Shown piece after piece: positions 33,650-42,477 of a stretch of 64,000 nucleotides of DNA. The notes beneath the pieces were generated by a model, which saw only the letters and a program-made list of their open reading frames with translations, was not told the origin of the DNA and did not search any database. Within the stretch, counting starts at the first letter, position 1; each line of letters begins with the position of its first letter. The stretch covers positions 126,001-190,000 of the forward strand of contig LJSF01000014.1 of assembly GCA_001314655.1 (NCBI GenBank), in the 5' to 3' direction. Source of the stretch: Rhodobacteraceae bacterium HLUCCA08. Lineage in GTDB: Bacteria > Pseudomonadota > Alphaproteobacteria > Rhodobacterales > Rhodobacteraceae. Both the position numbers and the translations under genes were made by a program.

Positions 33650-33723
33650 ACGGGCTTCGAGATTTGTCCGGGGTGCGCACGCGAATCCGCGCGCCGCCGC
33701 CCCAGAAGACCGGAGACGAGACG

Positions 33724-33858
33724 ATGAAGCGCACCTTTCAGCCTTCGAACCGCGTTCGCAAGAACCGCCATGGCTTTCGCGCGCGCATGGCCACCAAGGC
33801 CGGCCGCAAGATCCTGAACGCCCGCCGCGCCCGTGGCCGGAAGAAGCTGAGCGCCTGA
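33724..33858 (+). CDS. rpmH: 50S ribosomal protein L34
   Basis: The 44-residue bL34 ([20 protein letters not shown]...[12 protein letters not shown]) is full length. The in-frame upstream ATG is not used, because the protein begins universally at MKRT. It is the start of the conserved rpmH-rnpA-yidD-yidC block. Confidence 0.98.
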   Translation: MKRTFQPSNRVRKNRHGFRARMATKAGRKILNARRARGRKKLSA

Positions 33859-33887
33859 TCCGCGCTCGGCCCCGTTTCGGGGTCGCC

Positions 33888-34274
33888 ATGACCGTGCCGA
33901 AGACACCGACAACCGCCGAGGCCCCGCCTGCGGCGGTTTCTGTTCGTCCGGAACGGCTGCGCAAGCGCGCCGATTTCCTGGCCGCCGCCCGGGGCCGCGT
34001 GGCGCATTCCAAAGGGTTCGTGCTGCAGGCCCGCGACCGGGGCGCGGACGGCCCGGCCCGCATCGGCTTTACCTGTTCGAGGAAGGTCGGCAATGCCGTC
34101 GCCCGCAACCGCGCCAAGCGCCGCCTGCGCGAAATCGCCCGGCTGGAGCTGCCCGCGCTGGCCCGCCCGGGCTGGGATTACGTGCTGATCGGCCGCAAGG
34201 ACGCCACGGCGGGCCTTGATTTCGTGCGGCTGCGCGACGACCTGAGGCAGGCCATCGCCGAGGTGCACCGATGA
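33888..34274 (+). CDS. rnpA: Ribonuclease P protein component
   Basis: A 128-residue basic protein that supports RNase P RNA in maturing tRNA 5' ends. [38 protein letters not shown] (RNR motif) and [12 protein letters not shown] are canonical. The ATG at 33888 is 29 bases after rpmH; an extra 20 N-terminal residues are Pro/Ala rich. Confidence 0.97.
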   Translation: MTVPKTPTTAEAPPAAVSVRPERLRKRADFLAAARGRVAHSKGFVLQARDRGADGPARIGFTCSRKVGNAVARNRAKRRLREIARLELPALARPGWDYVLIGRKDATAGLDFVRLRDDLRQAIAEVHR

Positions 34275-34495
34275 GCCCGCTCGCCTATGTCGTCTCTCTG
34301 CCGGTCCGGTTCTACCGCCTGGTCTTCAGCCCCTGGGTCGGCCATGGCTGCCGGTATCAGCCGACCTGCAGCGCCTATGCGCTGGAGGCCCTGGAAAAAC
34401 ATGGCGCGGTCAAGGGATCGTGGCTGGCGGCGAAACGGATCGCGCGGTGCCACCCCTGGGGCGGGCATGGCGTGGACAACGTGCCCGACGACTGA
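34271..34495 (+). CDS. yidD: Membrane protein insertion efficiency factor YidD
   Basis: A 74-residue protein with [52 protein letters not shown] compressed across residues 12-64, the YidD signature with three conserved Cys. It helps YidC/SecYEG-dependent insertion. ATGA overlap with rnpA. Confidence 0.97.
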   Translation: MSPLAYVVSLPVRFYRLVFSPWVGHGCRYQPTCSAYALEALEKHGAVKGSWLAAKRIARCHPWGGHGVDNVPDD

Positions 34496-34597
34496 CCTCT
34501 TCCAGCCCCGTCGGGGCTGTCATCGGCCCGGCGAAGACGCGCGGGTCGCGCGGATGAGCCCCTTGTCCGATGGTCGGCGCCGGAGTATCCCCGGCCC

Positions 34598-35446
34598 ATG
34601 CTCGACGAGGCCGACGATATCCATCCGCTGTTCCACGGCGCGCCCAAGACGACGGAGTTCAAGAAACTCCGCAAGCGTCTGGTGCAGAATGTGCGCGAGG
34701 CGGTCGACCAATACGGCATGATCGACCCGGGCAGCAAATGGCTGGTCTGCCTGTCCGGCGGCAAGGACAGCTACACCTTGCTGGCCATCCTGTACGAGCT
34801 GAAATGGCGCGGCCTGTTGCCGGTCGAACTGCTCGCCTGCAATCTGGACCAGGGGCAGCCGGGATTCCCGGCGACGGTGCTGCCGGACTTCCTGGAAAAG
34901 ATGGGCGTGCCGCACCGGATCGAATATCAGGACACCTATTCGATCGTCATGGACAAGGTGCCCGCGGGGCGGACCTATTGCGCGCTCTGTTCGCGGTTGC
35001 GGCGCGGCAACCTGTATCGCATCGCGCGCGAGGAAGGCTGTTCGGCCGTCGTGCTGGGCCATCACCGGGACGATATCCTCGAAACCTTCTTCATGAACCT
35101 GTTTCACGGATCGCGCCTGGCGACGATGCCGCCCAAGCTGGTCAATGAGGAAGGCGATCTGTTCGTCTATCGCCCGCTGGCCCATGTGGCCGAGGCCGAT
35201 TGCGCCCGATTCGCGGCGGCGATGGGGTATCCCATCATTCCCTGCGATCTGTGCGGATCCCAGGACGGGCTGCAACGCCAGCAGGTCAAGGCCCTGCTGG
35301 ACGGGTGGGAGGCCAATCATCCCGGCCGGCGGCAAAAGATGTTCCGCGCGCTCATGAATGCAAGGCCCTCGCACCTTCTGGACCCCGACCTGTTCGATTT
35401 CGCCGGCCTGCAATTGGCCGGAACGAAAATGGAACAATTTTTCTAA
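34598..35446 (+). CDS. ttcA: tRNA 2-thiocytidine(32) synthetase TtcA
   Basis: A 282-residue PP-loop ATPase that thiolates C32 of certain tRNAs using an Fe-S cluster. Visible are the PP-loop [11 protein letters not shown] (about residue 53), the cluster Cys pair CALC in [34 protein letters not shown] and the third Cys in PCDLCGSQ. Length is normal. It is an insertion into the yidD-yidC order, seen in some Rhodobacterales. Confidence 0.95.
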   Translation: MLDEADDIHPLFHGAPKTTEFKKLRKRLVQNVREAVDQYGMIDPGSKWLVCLSGGKDSYTLLAILYELKWRGLLPVELLACNLDQGQPGFPATVLPDFLEKMGVPHRIEYQDTYSIVMDKVPAGRTYCALCSRLRRGNLYRIAREEGCSAVVLGHHRDDILETFFMNLFHGSRLATMPPKLVNEEGDLFVYRPLAHVAEADCARFAAAMGYPIIPCDLCGSQDGLQRQQVKALLDGWEANHPGRRQKMFRALMNARPSHLLDPDLFDFAGLQLAGTKMEQFF

Positions 35447-35534
35447 AACAGCCCGTGCCGTTAACCCTGCGATTACCCGTGCTGCCTAGCGTGGCCGGAG
35501 CGGTCATGGTCGACCGTTCCAGGGAAACCCGCTC

Positions 35535-37049
35535 ATGCAGATGCCCGCATCGGTCGCGAAACTCGTCACAGCCCGCCAGCCGCTGCTGGTCGGCGGCCTG
35601 CCCGTTGCCCTGCTTGCCGGGGCCTGGGCCGGCGGGGCGCCGACGATGTTCGTCGTGGCCTGTCTTTATCCGCTGCTTTTGCTGCGGCTGACGGTGCAGG
35701 CGCCGGCCGCGACCGGTCCGGCCCCGGTCGATTCCCTGACCGGCCTGCCCCTGCGCGCAGAGCTTGTCAGCCGCGTCGAGGGGTTCTTGCGCCGGCCCGA
35801 TGTGGGCGAAACCGGGGTCCTCATGCTCGAGCTTGACGGTTTCAAGGTGCTCGAGGAATCCTACCCCCGACCGGTGATCGAAGCGGTTCTGGCCGAATCC
35901 GCGCGCCGCCTGCGCGAGGCGCTTCGCGGCGAGGACATGGTCGCCCGGCTGGATGGGCCGGCCTTCGCCATCGCATTGGCGCCGACCTACAGCCTGCGCC
36001 TGGGCTCCCTGTTGCGGCTGTCGTCGCGGCTTCAGTCCAGCCTGGGCCGCGAGATGGAGGTCGCGGGCGGCCGGTTCCGCCTGACCGCCTCGATCGGTTT
36101 CGCGCGTTCCGACATGCCCGACACGACCGAGGCGGAAACCCTGGTGCAATCGGCGACCACCGCGATGATCGAGGCGCTGCGCCACGGCCCCGGCGCCGTG
36201 CGCTCCTATTCGGAGGCGATGCGGCGCCGGATCCTGTCGCGCAAGCGCCTGTCCGACGATATTCCCGCCGCCTTCGACCGCGGAGAGATCGTGGCCCATT
36301 TCCAGCCCCAGATCGCGACGGATACCGGCGCCGTGACCGGGTTCGAAACCCTGGCGCGCTGGCACCATCCGGAACGGGGCATGATCCCGCCGGCCGATTT
36401 TCTGCCGGCCCTGCGACAGGCCGGCATGATCGACCAGCTGGGGGTCCGGATGATGCACGAGGCGCTGGTCGCGCGGCGCCAGTGGCGGGCGGCGGGCCAT
36501 GACGTCGCGCGGGTCGGCGTCAACCTCTCGGCCGAGGAACTGCGTGATCCCGATCTGGTCGACCGCATCGCCCGGCTGTTGTCCGAAACCGGAACCGAGC
36601 CGCAAAACCTTGTGATCGAGGTGCTTGAAACCGTCGCCGCCCGGCCGGACGACCCGATCATCGAGACCCTGGCGCGGATCGCCGACCTGGGCTGCGGGCT
36701 GGATCTGGACGATTTCGGGACCGGTCACGCCTCGATCACCAATATCCGGCGGTTCTCGATCGGGCGGCTCAAGATCGACCGGTCCTTCGTGCGCGGGCTG
36801 GATGCGGATCCGGAACAGCGCGCCATGGTCGAGGCGATCCAGACAATGGCCCGGCGCATGGGGCTGGATACGATCGCAGAGGGGGTTGAAACGATGGGTG
36901 AACTGGCCGCCCTGCGCGAGACCGGGATCGACCATGCCCAGGGCTTTCTGATCGGGCGTCCGATGCCGGCCCGCGACGCCGCCGATTGGCTGGCCGCCCG
37001 CGACGCGCCCGAGACCCTGCCGGTTCCCCTGCATCAACAGGCGCTCTGA
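35535..37049 (+). CDS. Membrane GGDEF-EAL protein, probable c-di-GMP phosphodiesterase
   Basis: A 504-residue protein with two N-terminal membrane helices (about 15-33 and 36-53). The GGDEF domain (DSLTGLP at 66-72) is degenerate: the signature reads LDGPAF. The EAL domain from about 250 keeps E of ETLARW, N of VNLSAEEL, E of VIEVLE, DD of LDLDDFGTG, K of LKIDRSF, E of AEGVE and Q of AQGFLIGRP, so c-di-GMP hydrolysis is likely. TTAACC at 35459, just upstream, is a half-site-like match to CtrA boxes, but a second half is poor. Confidence 0.9.
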   Translation: MQMPASVAKLVTARQPLLVGGLPVALLAGAWAGGAPTMFVVACLYPLLLLRLTVQAPAATGPAPVDSLTGLPLRAELVSRVEGFLRRPDVGETGVLMLELDGFKVLEESYPRPVIEAVLAESARRLREALRGEDMVARLDGPAFAIALAPTYSLRLGSLLRLSSRLQSSLGREMEVAGGRFRLTASIGFARSDMPDTTEAETLVQSATTAMIEALRHGPGAVRSYSEAMRRRILSRKRLSDDIPAAFDRGEIVAHFQPQIATDTGAVTGFETLARWHHPERGMIPPADFLPALRQAGMIDQLGVRMMHEALVARRQWRAAGHDVARVGVNLSAEELRDPDLVDRIARLLSETGTEPQNLVIEVLETVAARPDDPIIETLARIADLGCGLDLDDFGTGHASITNIRRFSIGRLKIDRSFVRGLDADPEQRAMVEAIQTMARRMGLDTIAEGVETMGELAALRETGIDHAQGFLIGRPMPARDAADWLAARDAPETLPVPLHQQAL

Positions 37050-37148
37050 CGGCCCCGGACACGGCGCTTTCGCCCGAAAACCGCTTGACCTTTGGGGCGC
37101 CGGGATATTGAACCCTGCCTGTTGACGCGGAACCATCAGGGGCGCCCC

Positions 37149-38939
37149 ATGGAAGATCAGACGAAGAACCTCATCCTCGCGACGGTGCTGAGTTTCCTCG
37201 TGATCCTTGCCTGGTTCGTGCTGTTTCCGCCGGAAATCCCCGAAGAGGCGACCGAAGGCCAGACGACCGAGGAATCGCTGCTGGACACCGCCGCCGATGA
37301 CGGCCTGGTCCCGCCCGCCCCCGCGGACCAGCCCTTGGTCGCCGACACCCCCGCCGCCGAGGCGGTCGAGGCGCCGCGCGTGACCATCGACACGCCCAGC
37401 CTGCAAGGATCGTTCACGCTGCGTGGCGGCCGGATCGACGACCTGCTCCTCAAGGGCTATCGCGAAACGCTGGACGAGGGCTCGGACCTCGTGCGGCTGT
37501 TTTCGCCCACCGGCACGCAGGAGCCCTATTTCGCGATGCATTCCTGGGTCGCCGAAACCGGCGTCACCGCAGAGCTTGTGCCCAGCACCGAAACCGTCTG
37601 GTCGATCGAATCCGGTGAAACCCTGACGCCCGAAACACCGGTCACGCTGGTCTGGGACAACGGCGCCGGCCTGATCTTTCGCAAGACGATCTCGGTCGAC
37701 GAGAGCTTCATGTTCTCGATCACCCAATCGGTCGAGAACACCACCGGCAGCGCCGTGTCGCTGCGCCAGCTGGGTGAAATCCGCCGCCTGGGGCAGCCCG
37801 ACACCCGCAATTTCTTCATCCTGCACGAGGGCCTGATCCGGATGTCGGATGGCGAACTCGAGGAAGCGACCTACGACGACCTGCAGGATTTCGAGGTCGC
37901 GGATGCCCGGGTGACGGTCGCCGAGAACGGCTGGCTCGGCTTCACCGACAAGTACTGGATGGCCACCCTGGTCGAAAAGCCCGGCACCGGGTTCCTGTCG
38001 ATCGCCGGCTACGAGGGCGGCGCCTATCGCGCCTATGCTCTGTCGCCGACGATGCAGGTCGCGCCGGGCGAAACCGCCAGCTATGACAGCCGCCTCTATG
38101 CCGGCGCCAAGGAATGGGAGGCGATCCGCGGCTACCAGAACGAGGCGGGAATCGACCGGTTCCTCGATTCGATCGACTGGGGCTGGTTCTTCTTCCTGAC
38201 CAAGCCGATCTTCGCCTTGTTGCACTGGCTCAACGGGATCATCGGCAACATGGGCTGGGCGATCATCGCCCTGACCGTGCTGATCAAGGCGATCCTGCTG
38301 CCGCTGGCCTTCAAATCCTATGTCTCGATGGCCAAGATGAAAGAGCTTCAGCCCGAGATGGAGAAGCTCAAGGAACGCGCCGGCGACGACCGCCAGGCGA
38401 TGCAGCAGGGCATGATGGAGCTGTACAAGAAGAACAAGGTCAACCCGGCCTCGGGCTGCCTGCCGATCCTGCTGCAGATCCCGATCTTCTTCGCGCTGTA
38501 CAAGGTGATCTTCGTCACGCTGGAACTGCGCCACGCGCCCTGGGTCGGCTGGATCCAGGACCTGTCCGCGCCCGACCCGTCGTCGATCTTCAACCTGTTC
38601 GGCCTGCTGCCCTGGGACGCGCCGGACCCGAATTCCTTCGTCGCGCTGATCTTCATCGGGATCATGCCGATCCTGCTGGGCGTGTCGATGTGGCTGCAGC
38701 AGAAACTGAACCCGCAACCGACCGACCCGACGCAAAAGATGATCTTTGCCTGGATGCCCTGGGTGTTCATGTTCATGCTGGGCGGCTTCGCCAGCGGGCT
38801 GGTGCTGTACTGGATCACCAACAACACCATCACCTTCATCCAGCAATATGCGATCATGCGCAGCCAGGGCTACACGCCCGACGTTCTGGGCAATATCCGC
38901 GCCAGCCTCAGCCGGGGCGACAAGTCCGGGGACAAGTGA
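37149..38939 (+). CDS. yidC: Membrane protein insertase YidC
   Basis: A 596-residue Oxa1-family insertase. Helix 1 is LILATVLSFLVILAWFVLF, then a large periplasmic P1 beta-sandwich (about 60-350), then the conserved five-helix core with GWGWFFFLTKPIFALLHWLN-like sequence, the basic cytoplasmic hairpin MAKMKELQPEMEKLKERAGDDRQAMQQGMMELYKKNKVNPASGCLP, and the final helices. The start MEDQTKNLI at 37149 is standard. Confidence 0.98.
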   Translation: MEDQTKNLILATVLSFLVILAWFVLFPPEIPEEATEGQTTEESLLDTAADDGLVPPAPADQPLVADTPAAEAVEAPRVTIDTPSLQGSFTLRGGRIDDLLLKGYRETLDEGSDLVRLFSPTGTQEPYFAMHSWVAETGVTAELVPSTETVWSIESGETLTPETPVTLVWDNGAGLIFRKTISVDESFMFSITQSVENTTGSAVSLRQLGEIRRLGQPDTRNFFILHEGLIRMSDGELEEATYDDLQDFEVADARVTVAENGWLGFTDKYWMATLVEKPGTGFLSIAGYEGGAYRAYALSPTMQVAPGETASYDSRLYAGAKEWEAIRGYQNEAGIDRFLDSIDWGWFFFLTKPIFALLHWLNGIIGNMGWAIIALTVLIKAILLPLAFKSYVSMAKMKELQPEMEKLKERAGDDRQAMQQGMMELYKKNKVNPASGCLPILLQIPIFFALYKVIFVTLELRHAPWVGWIQDLSAPDPSSIFNLFGLLPWDAPDPNSFVALIFIGIMPILLGVSMWLQQKLNPQPTDPTQKMIFAWMPWVFMFMLGGFASGLVLYWITNNTITFIQQYAIMRSQGYTPDVLGNIRASLSRGDKSGDK

Positions 38940-38979
38940 TGATCCGGGCCGCATCCGGCGGCGCGGCCGGGCGCCCCTG

Positions 38980-39630
38980 ATGGAGATGCGCTTTCCCCCC
39001 GCACCCGAGCCCGACGCGGGTTCGGCCGAAGCCGGGCGCAAGTTGTTCGCCGGGCCGGTGGAGTTCCTCAAGGGGGTCGTCGCCATGTCCGGCCTGCCGC
39101 CCGCGGACCGGGCCGAGGTCTGTTTCGCCGGTCGTTCGAACGTGGGAAAATCCAGCCTGATCAATGCCCTGACCGGGCGCAAGGGGCTGGCGCGGGCCTC
39201 CAACACGCCGGGGCGGACGCAAGAGGTCAACTTCTTCACGCTGGGCGACAGCCACTACCTGGTCGACCTGCCGGGCTATGGTTTTGCCAATGCCCCGGTC
39301 GCGGTGGTCGAGAAATGGCAGCGCCTGCTGCGCGACTACCTGCGCGGCCGCGCCACCCTGCGCCGGGCCTTCATGCTGATCGATGCGCGCCACGGCATCA
39401 AGCCCGTGGATGACGAGATCATGGCGCTGCTCGACAGCGCCGCGGTGACGTTCCAATGCGTGCTGACCAAGACCGACAAGGTCAAGGCGGCCGATCGCGA
39501 TGCGGTTCTGGCCCAGGTGCGCGGACGGCTGGCCACCCATCCCGCCGCGTTCCCCGAGATCATCCTGACCTCGTCGGAAAAGGGCGACGGCATCGCCACG
39601 TTGCGCGCAATCATCGCCGCGATAGAGTGA
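38980..39630 (+). CDS. yihA: Ribosome biogenesis GTPase YihA/EngB
   Basis: A 216-residue GTPase needed for 50S assembly: G1 [15 protein letters not shown]2/[14 protein letters not shown]3 DLPGYGFA, G4 TKTDKV. The ATG shares a base with the end of a 13-codon frame that itself begins at the yidC stop (TGATG at both ends), which may ferry ribosomes from yidC. In relatives a MOSC-domain gene is often found between yidC and this gene; it is absent here. Confidence 0.95.
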   Translation: MEMRFPPAPEPDAGSAEAGRKLFAGPVEFLKGVVAMSGLPPADRAEVCFAGRSNVGKSSLINALTGRKGLARASNTPGRTQEVNFFTLGDSHYLVDLPGYGFANAPVAVVEKWQRLLRDYLRGRATLRRAFMLIDARHGIKPVDDEIMALLDSAAVTFQCVLTKTDKVKAADRDAVLAQVRGRLATHPAAFPEIILTSSEKGDGIATLRAIIAAIE

Positions 39631-39638
39631 GGCCCAAG

Positions 39639-40502
39639 ATGACCGACTCGTCCGATCCCGACTGGCGCGCCAGCGCCCGAACCCTGTCCCAGGCGCTGCC
39701 GATGATGCAGCGTTACAGCGGTGCCATCGTCGTCATCAAGCTGGGCGGCAACGCCATGTCCAGTCAGGAGGCGATGGACGGGTTCGCCCGCGACGTGGTG
39801 CTGCTTCAGCAGGTCGGCGTGAACCCGGTGATCGTCCATGGCGGCGGCCCGATGATCAACGAACTGCTGGGCAAGCTCGACATCCCGTCGGAATTCCGCG
39901 GCGGCAAGCGGGTGACCGATGCGGCCACGGTCGAAGTGGTCGAAATGGTCCTGTCGGGCAAGGTGAACAAGTGGATCGTCCAGGCCCTGAACCGCCAGGG
40001 GGGGCGCGCCGTGGGCCTGTCCGGCAAGGATGCCCGGCTGATGATCTGCGACCAGGATGCGCCCGAGCTTGGCCTGGTCGGCACGCCGGCCGAGATGGAC
40101 CCAAAGGTGCTGACCACGCTGTTCGCGGCCAACATGATCCCGGTGATCGCGCCGCTGGGCGCCGGCCGGAACGGCGAGACGCTGAACGTCAACGGCGACA
40201 CCGCCGCCGGCGCCATCGCCAAGGCGCTGACGGCGGACCGGCTGCTGCTGCTCACGGATGTGGAGGGGGTCAAGGGCGCCGACGGTGCCCTGATCACCGA
40301 GATCACGCCGCAGGATATCCGCGACATGACCCGCGACGGGGTGATTTCGGGCGGGATGATCCCCAAGACCCAGACCGCGCTGGACGCGATCGAGGGCGGG
40401 GTGCGCGCCGTCGTCATCGTCGATGGCCGGGTGCCCAATGCGGTCCTGCTGGAATTGTTCACCGATCACGGGGCGGGCACGATGATCCGCGCCAGGCGGT
40501 GA
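39639..40502 (+). CDS. argB: Acetylglutamate kinase
   Basis: Phosphorylates N-acetylglutamate in arginine synthesis. The 287-residue amino-acid-kinase-fold enzyme contains [54 protein letters not shown] and [12 protein letters not shown]. It follows yihA by eight bases. Confidence 0.97.
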   Translation: MTDSSDPDWRASARTLSQALPMMQRYSGAIVVIKLGGNAMSSQEAMDGFARDVVLLQQVGVNPVIVHGGGPMINELLGKLDIPSEFRGGKRVTDAATVEVVEMVLSGKVNKWIVQALNRQGGRAVGLSGKDARLMICDQDAPELGLVGTPAEMDPKVLTTLFAANMIPVIAPLGAGRNGETLNVNGDTAAGAIAKALTADRLLLLTDVEGVKGADGALITEITPQDIRDMTRDGVISGGMIPKTQTALDAIEGGVRAVVIVDGRVPNAVLLELFTDHGAGTMIRARR

Positions 40503-41128
40503 ACCTGGCCGAGGTCGATATCGCGGCCCGGGCGGCGCGGCTTGCGATCCTCGGCGGTTTTCATCCGGGCCCGGGCGAAGGGCTGGGCGGCACCCTGCTT
40601 CTGCTCGGGCCGGGTCCGGATTTCTGGCACCATTTCGTGCAAAGCCCCGAATACCGGGACGGCGCCCCCGACCCGCTGGACCGCTGGTCGGTCCGGGTTC
40701 TGGGCCGGATCGCCGAGGTCAGCGATGCGCGTGCCCTGTTCCCCTTCGGCGGGCCGCCGCATCACCCGTTCCAGGCCTGGGCGGAACGCAGCGGCCGGGC
40801 CTGGCGCAGCCCGGTCGGCCTTCTGGTCCATGCAGACCAGGGGCTTTGGGTGTCCTATCGCGGCGCGCTGGTTGTCGATGCGACGCTCGATCTGCCCGAA
40901 ACGACCGAGACCCCCTGCGACATTTGCGCCGACCGGCCCTGCCTGACCGCCTGTCCCGTTGGTGCGCTGACCGGGCAGGCTTACGATGTGCCGGGCTGCA
41001 AGGCTTTCCTGACCGGGGGCGGGGCCTGTATGGAAACCGGTTGCGCGGTGCGCGCCGCCTGCCCGGTCAGCCGCGATTTCCCACGCAATCCGCGACAATC
41101 CGCGTTCCATATGAGGGCTTTCCTGTGA
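40499..41128 (+). CDS. 4Fe-4S ferredoxin-domain protein
   Basis: A 209-residue protein with a C-terminal iron-sulfur segment: [32 protein letters not shown] then [15 protein letters not shown], enough Cys for two clusters. The arrangement resembles QueG-type ferredoxin domains, but the corrinoid-binding part is missing. Start is a GTG overlapping the argB stop (GTGA). Its partner is unknown; it is commonly found in this position in Rhodobacterales. Confidence 0.8.
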   Translation: MNLAEVDIAARAARLAILGGFHPGPGEGLGGTLLLLGPGPDFWHHFVQSPEYRDGAPDPLDRWSVRVLGRIAEVSDARALFPFGGPPHHPFQAWAERSGRAWRSPVGLLVHADQGLWVSYRGALVVDATLDLPETTETPCDICADRPCLTACPVGALTGQAYDVPGCKAFLTGGGACMETGCAVRAACPVSRDFPRNPRQSAFHMRAFL

Positions 41129-41631
41129 GCCTGCGCCTGATCCTGATCCGTCATGCGAAATCGAACTGGGACGATCCCTTCGCCGACGATCATGCGCGGG
41201 TGCTGAATGCGCGCGGCCGCCGGGCCGCCCGTGCGGTCGGTCGCTGGATGGACGCGCGGGGGTATCTGCCCGACCTTGTCCTGTCGTCGGACAGCGCCCG
41301 GACCCGGGAAACCGCGGATCGGCTCATGGCCGAATGGACACGCCCGGCACGGGTGCGGTTCCTGCCGCGGCTCTATCACGCCGATCCGGACACTTTGCTG
41401 GAGGTGCTTCAGGACGCCCAGGGCGATACGGTCGCGCTGATCGCCCATAATCCCGGAATCGGCGCCTTCGCCAGCACCATGGTGGCACAGCGGCCCGAAC
41501 ATGCGCGCTTTGCCGACTATCCGACTTGCGCCACCACGCTGATCGATTTCGACACTGCGCATTGGGCCGACATCCGCCCAGGCGCGGGCCGAGTGGTGGC
41601 GTTCGTCACCCCGCACGACCTTTCGGACTAG
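41125..41631 (+). CDS. SixA-like histidine phosphatase
   Basis: A 168-residue phosphoglycerate-mutase-fold phosphatase: LRLILIRHAKSNWDD holds the RHG-type motif (R-H-A here, as in SixA) with the nucleophilic His; SSDSARTRETADRL is the second Arg motif and ALIAHNPGI supplies the second catalytic His. SixA acts on phosphohistidine proteins. GTG start overlapping the previous stop codon (GTGA). Confidence 0.85.
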   Translation: MSLRLILIRHAKSNWDDPFADDHARVLNARGRRAARAVGRWMDARGYLPDLVLSSDSARTRETADRLMAEWTRPARVRFLPRLYHADPDTLLEVLQDAQGDTVALIAHNPGIGAFASTMVAQRPEHARFADYPTCATTLIDFDTAHWADIRPGAGRVVAFVTPHDLSD

Positions 41632-41664
41632 GCGGCAAGAAATTTACGTAAATTTCTTGCTGCC
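41631..41664. repeat. TTACGTAA-centred palindrome between convergent operons (copy 2)
   Basis: A 26-base perfect palindrome (41635-41660) with core AAATTTACGTAAATTT, extended to 34 bases by a G-T wobble and three more pairs. It lies between the ends of the sixA-like gene and the convergent ABC ATPase gene and could terminate both. Confidence 0.9.
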
Positions 41665-41675
41665 CGCGGCAGAGG

Positions 41676-42467
41676 TCAATGCCCCAGGATCTGGCTGAGG
41701 AACAGCCTGGTCCGGTCGCTTTGCGGGTTGTTGAAGAATTCCTCGGGCTCGTTCTGTTCGACGATCTGGCCCTGGTCCATGAAGATCACCCGGTTCGCCA
41801 CCTGTCGGGCAAAGCCCATCTCGTGGGTGACGCACAGCATGGTCATGCCTTCTTCGGCCAGCTCGATCATCGTGTCGAGCACTTCCTTGATCATCTCGGG
41901 GTCGAGCGCCGAGGTCGGCTCGTCGAACAGCATGATCCGCGGGCGCATGCACAGGCTGCGGGCGATCGCCACCCGCTGTTGCTGGCCGCCGGACAATTGG
42001 CCGGGATATTTCTGGGCCTGTTCCGGGATCTTGACCTTTTCCAGGAAATGCATCGCCGTCGCCTCGGCCTCTTTCTTGGGCGTCTTGCGCACCCAGATCG
42101 GCGCCAGGGTGCAGTTTTCCAGGATCGTCAGATGCGGGAACAGGTTGAAATGCTGGAACACCATCCCGACTTCCGAGCGGATCTTGTCGATGTTCTTGAG
42201 GTCGTTCGACAATTCCGTCCCGTCGACGACGATCTGTCCTTTCTGGTGCTCCTCCAGCCGGTTGATGCAGCGGATCAGCGTCGACTTGCCGGACCCGGAC
42301 GGTCCGCAGATGACGATCCGCTCGCCCCGGTTCACGGTCAGGTTGATGTCGCGCAGAACGTGGAACGTGCCGAACCACTTGTTCATGTCGGTGATCTGGA
42401 TGGCCACCTCGTCGGAGATCGTCATGTGACTGCGATCGACTTCGCGTTCTGTCATGAGTTCGGACAT
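41676..42467 (-). CDS. bztD: Amino-acid ABC transporter ATP-binding protein
   Basis: A 263-residue ATPase of the polar amino-acid (AapP/BztD/GlnQ) class: Walker [11 protein letters not shown]-loop in [11 protein letters not shown], signature LSGGQQQR, Walker [15 protein letters not shown], switch His in THEMGF. Last gene of the bztABCD operon. Confidence 0.96.
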   Translation of the reverse strand: MSELMTEREVDRSHMTISDEVAIQITDMNKWFGTFHVLRDINLTVNRGERIVICGPSGSGKSTLIRCINRLEEHQKGQIVVDGTELSNDLKNIDKIRSEVGMVFQHFNLFPHLTILENCTLAPIWVRKTPKKEAEATAMHFLEKVKIPEQAQKYPGQLSGGQQQRVAIARSLCMRPRIMLFDEPTSALDPEMIKEVLDTMIELAEEGMTMLCVTHEMGFARQVANRVIFMDQGQIVEQNEPEEFFNNPQSDRTRLFLSQILGH

Positions 42468-42477
42468 GGGTGTCTCC

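Noticed and set aside
33446-33723. Chromosome replication origin next to rpmH-rnpA
   Set aside because: No cluster of DnaA boxes or AT-rich unwinding region is visible, and dnaA/dnaN are not adjacent.
35459-35480. CtrA-binding site upstream of the GGDEF-EAL gene
   Set aside because: TTAACC is present, but the second half-site at the proper spacing matches only two of four bases.
35352-39239. A 1295-codon open frame on the minus strand
   Set aside because: It runs antisense through ttcA, the GGDEF-EAL gene, yidC and yihA, all of which have clear family motifs. Long antisense frames are expected in GC-rich DNA because stop codons are rare in the complementary frame.
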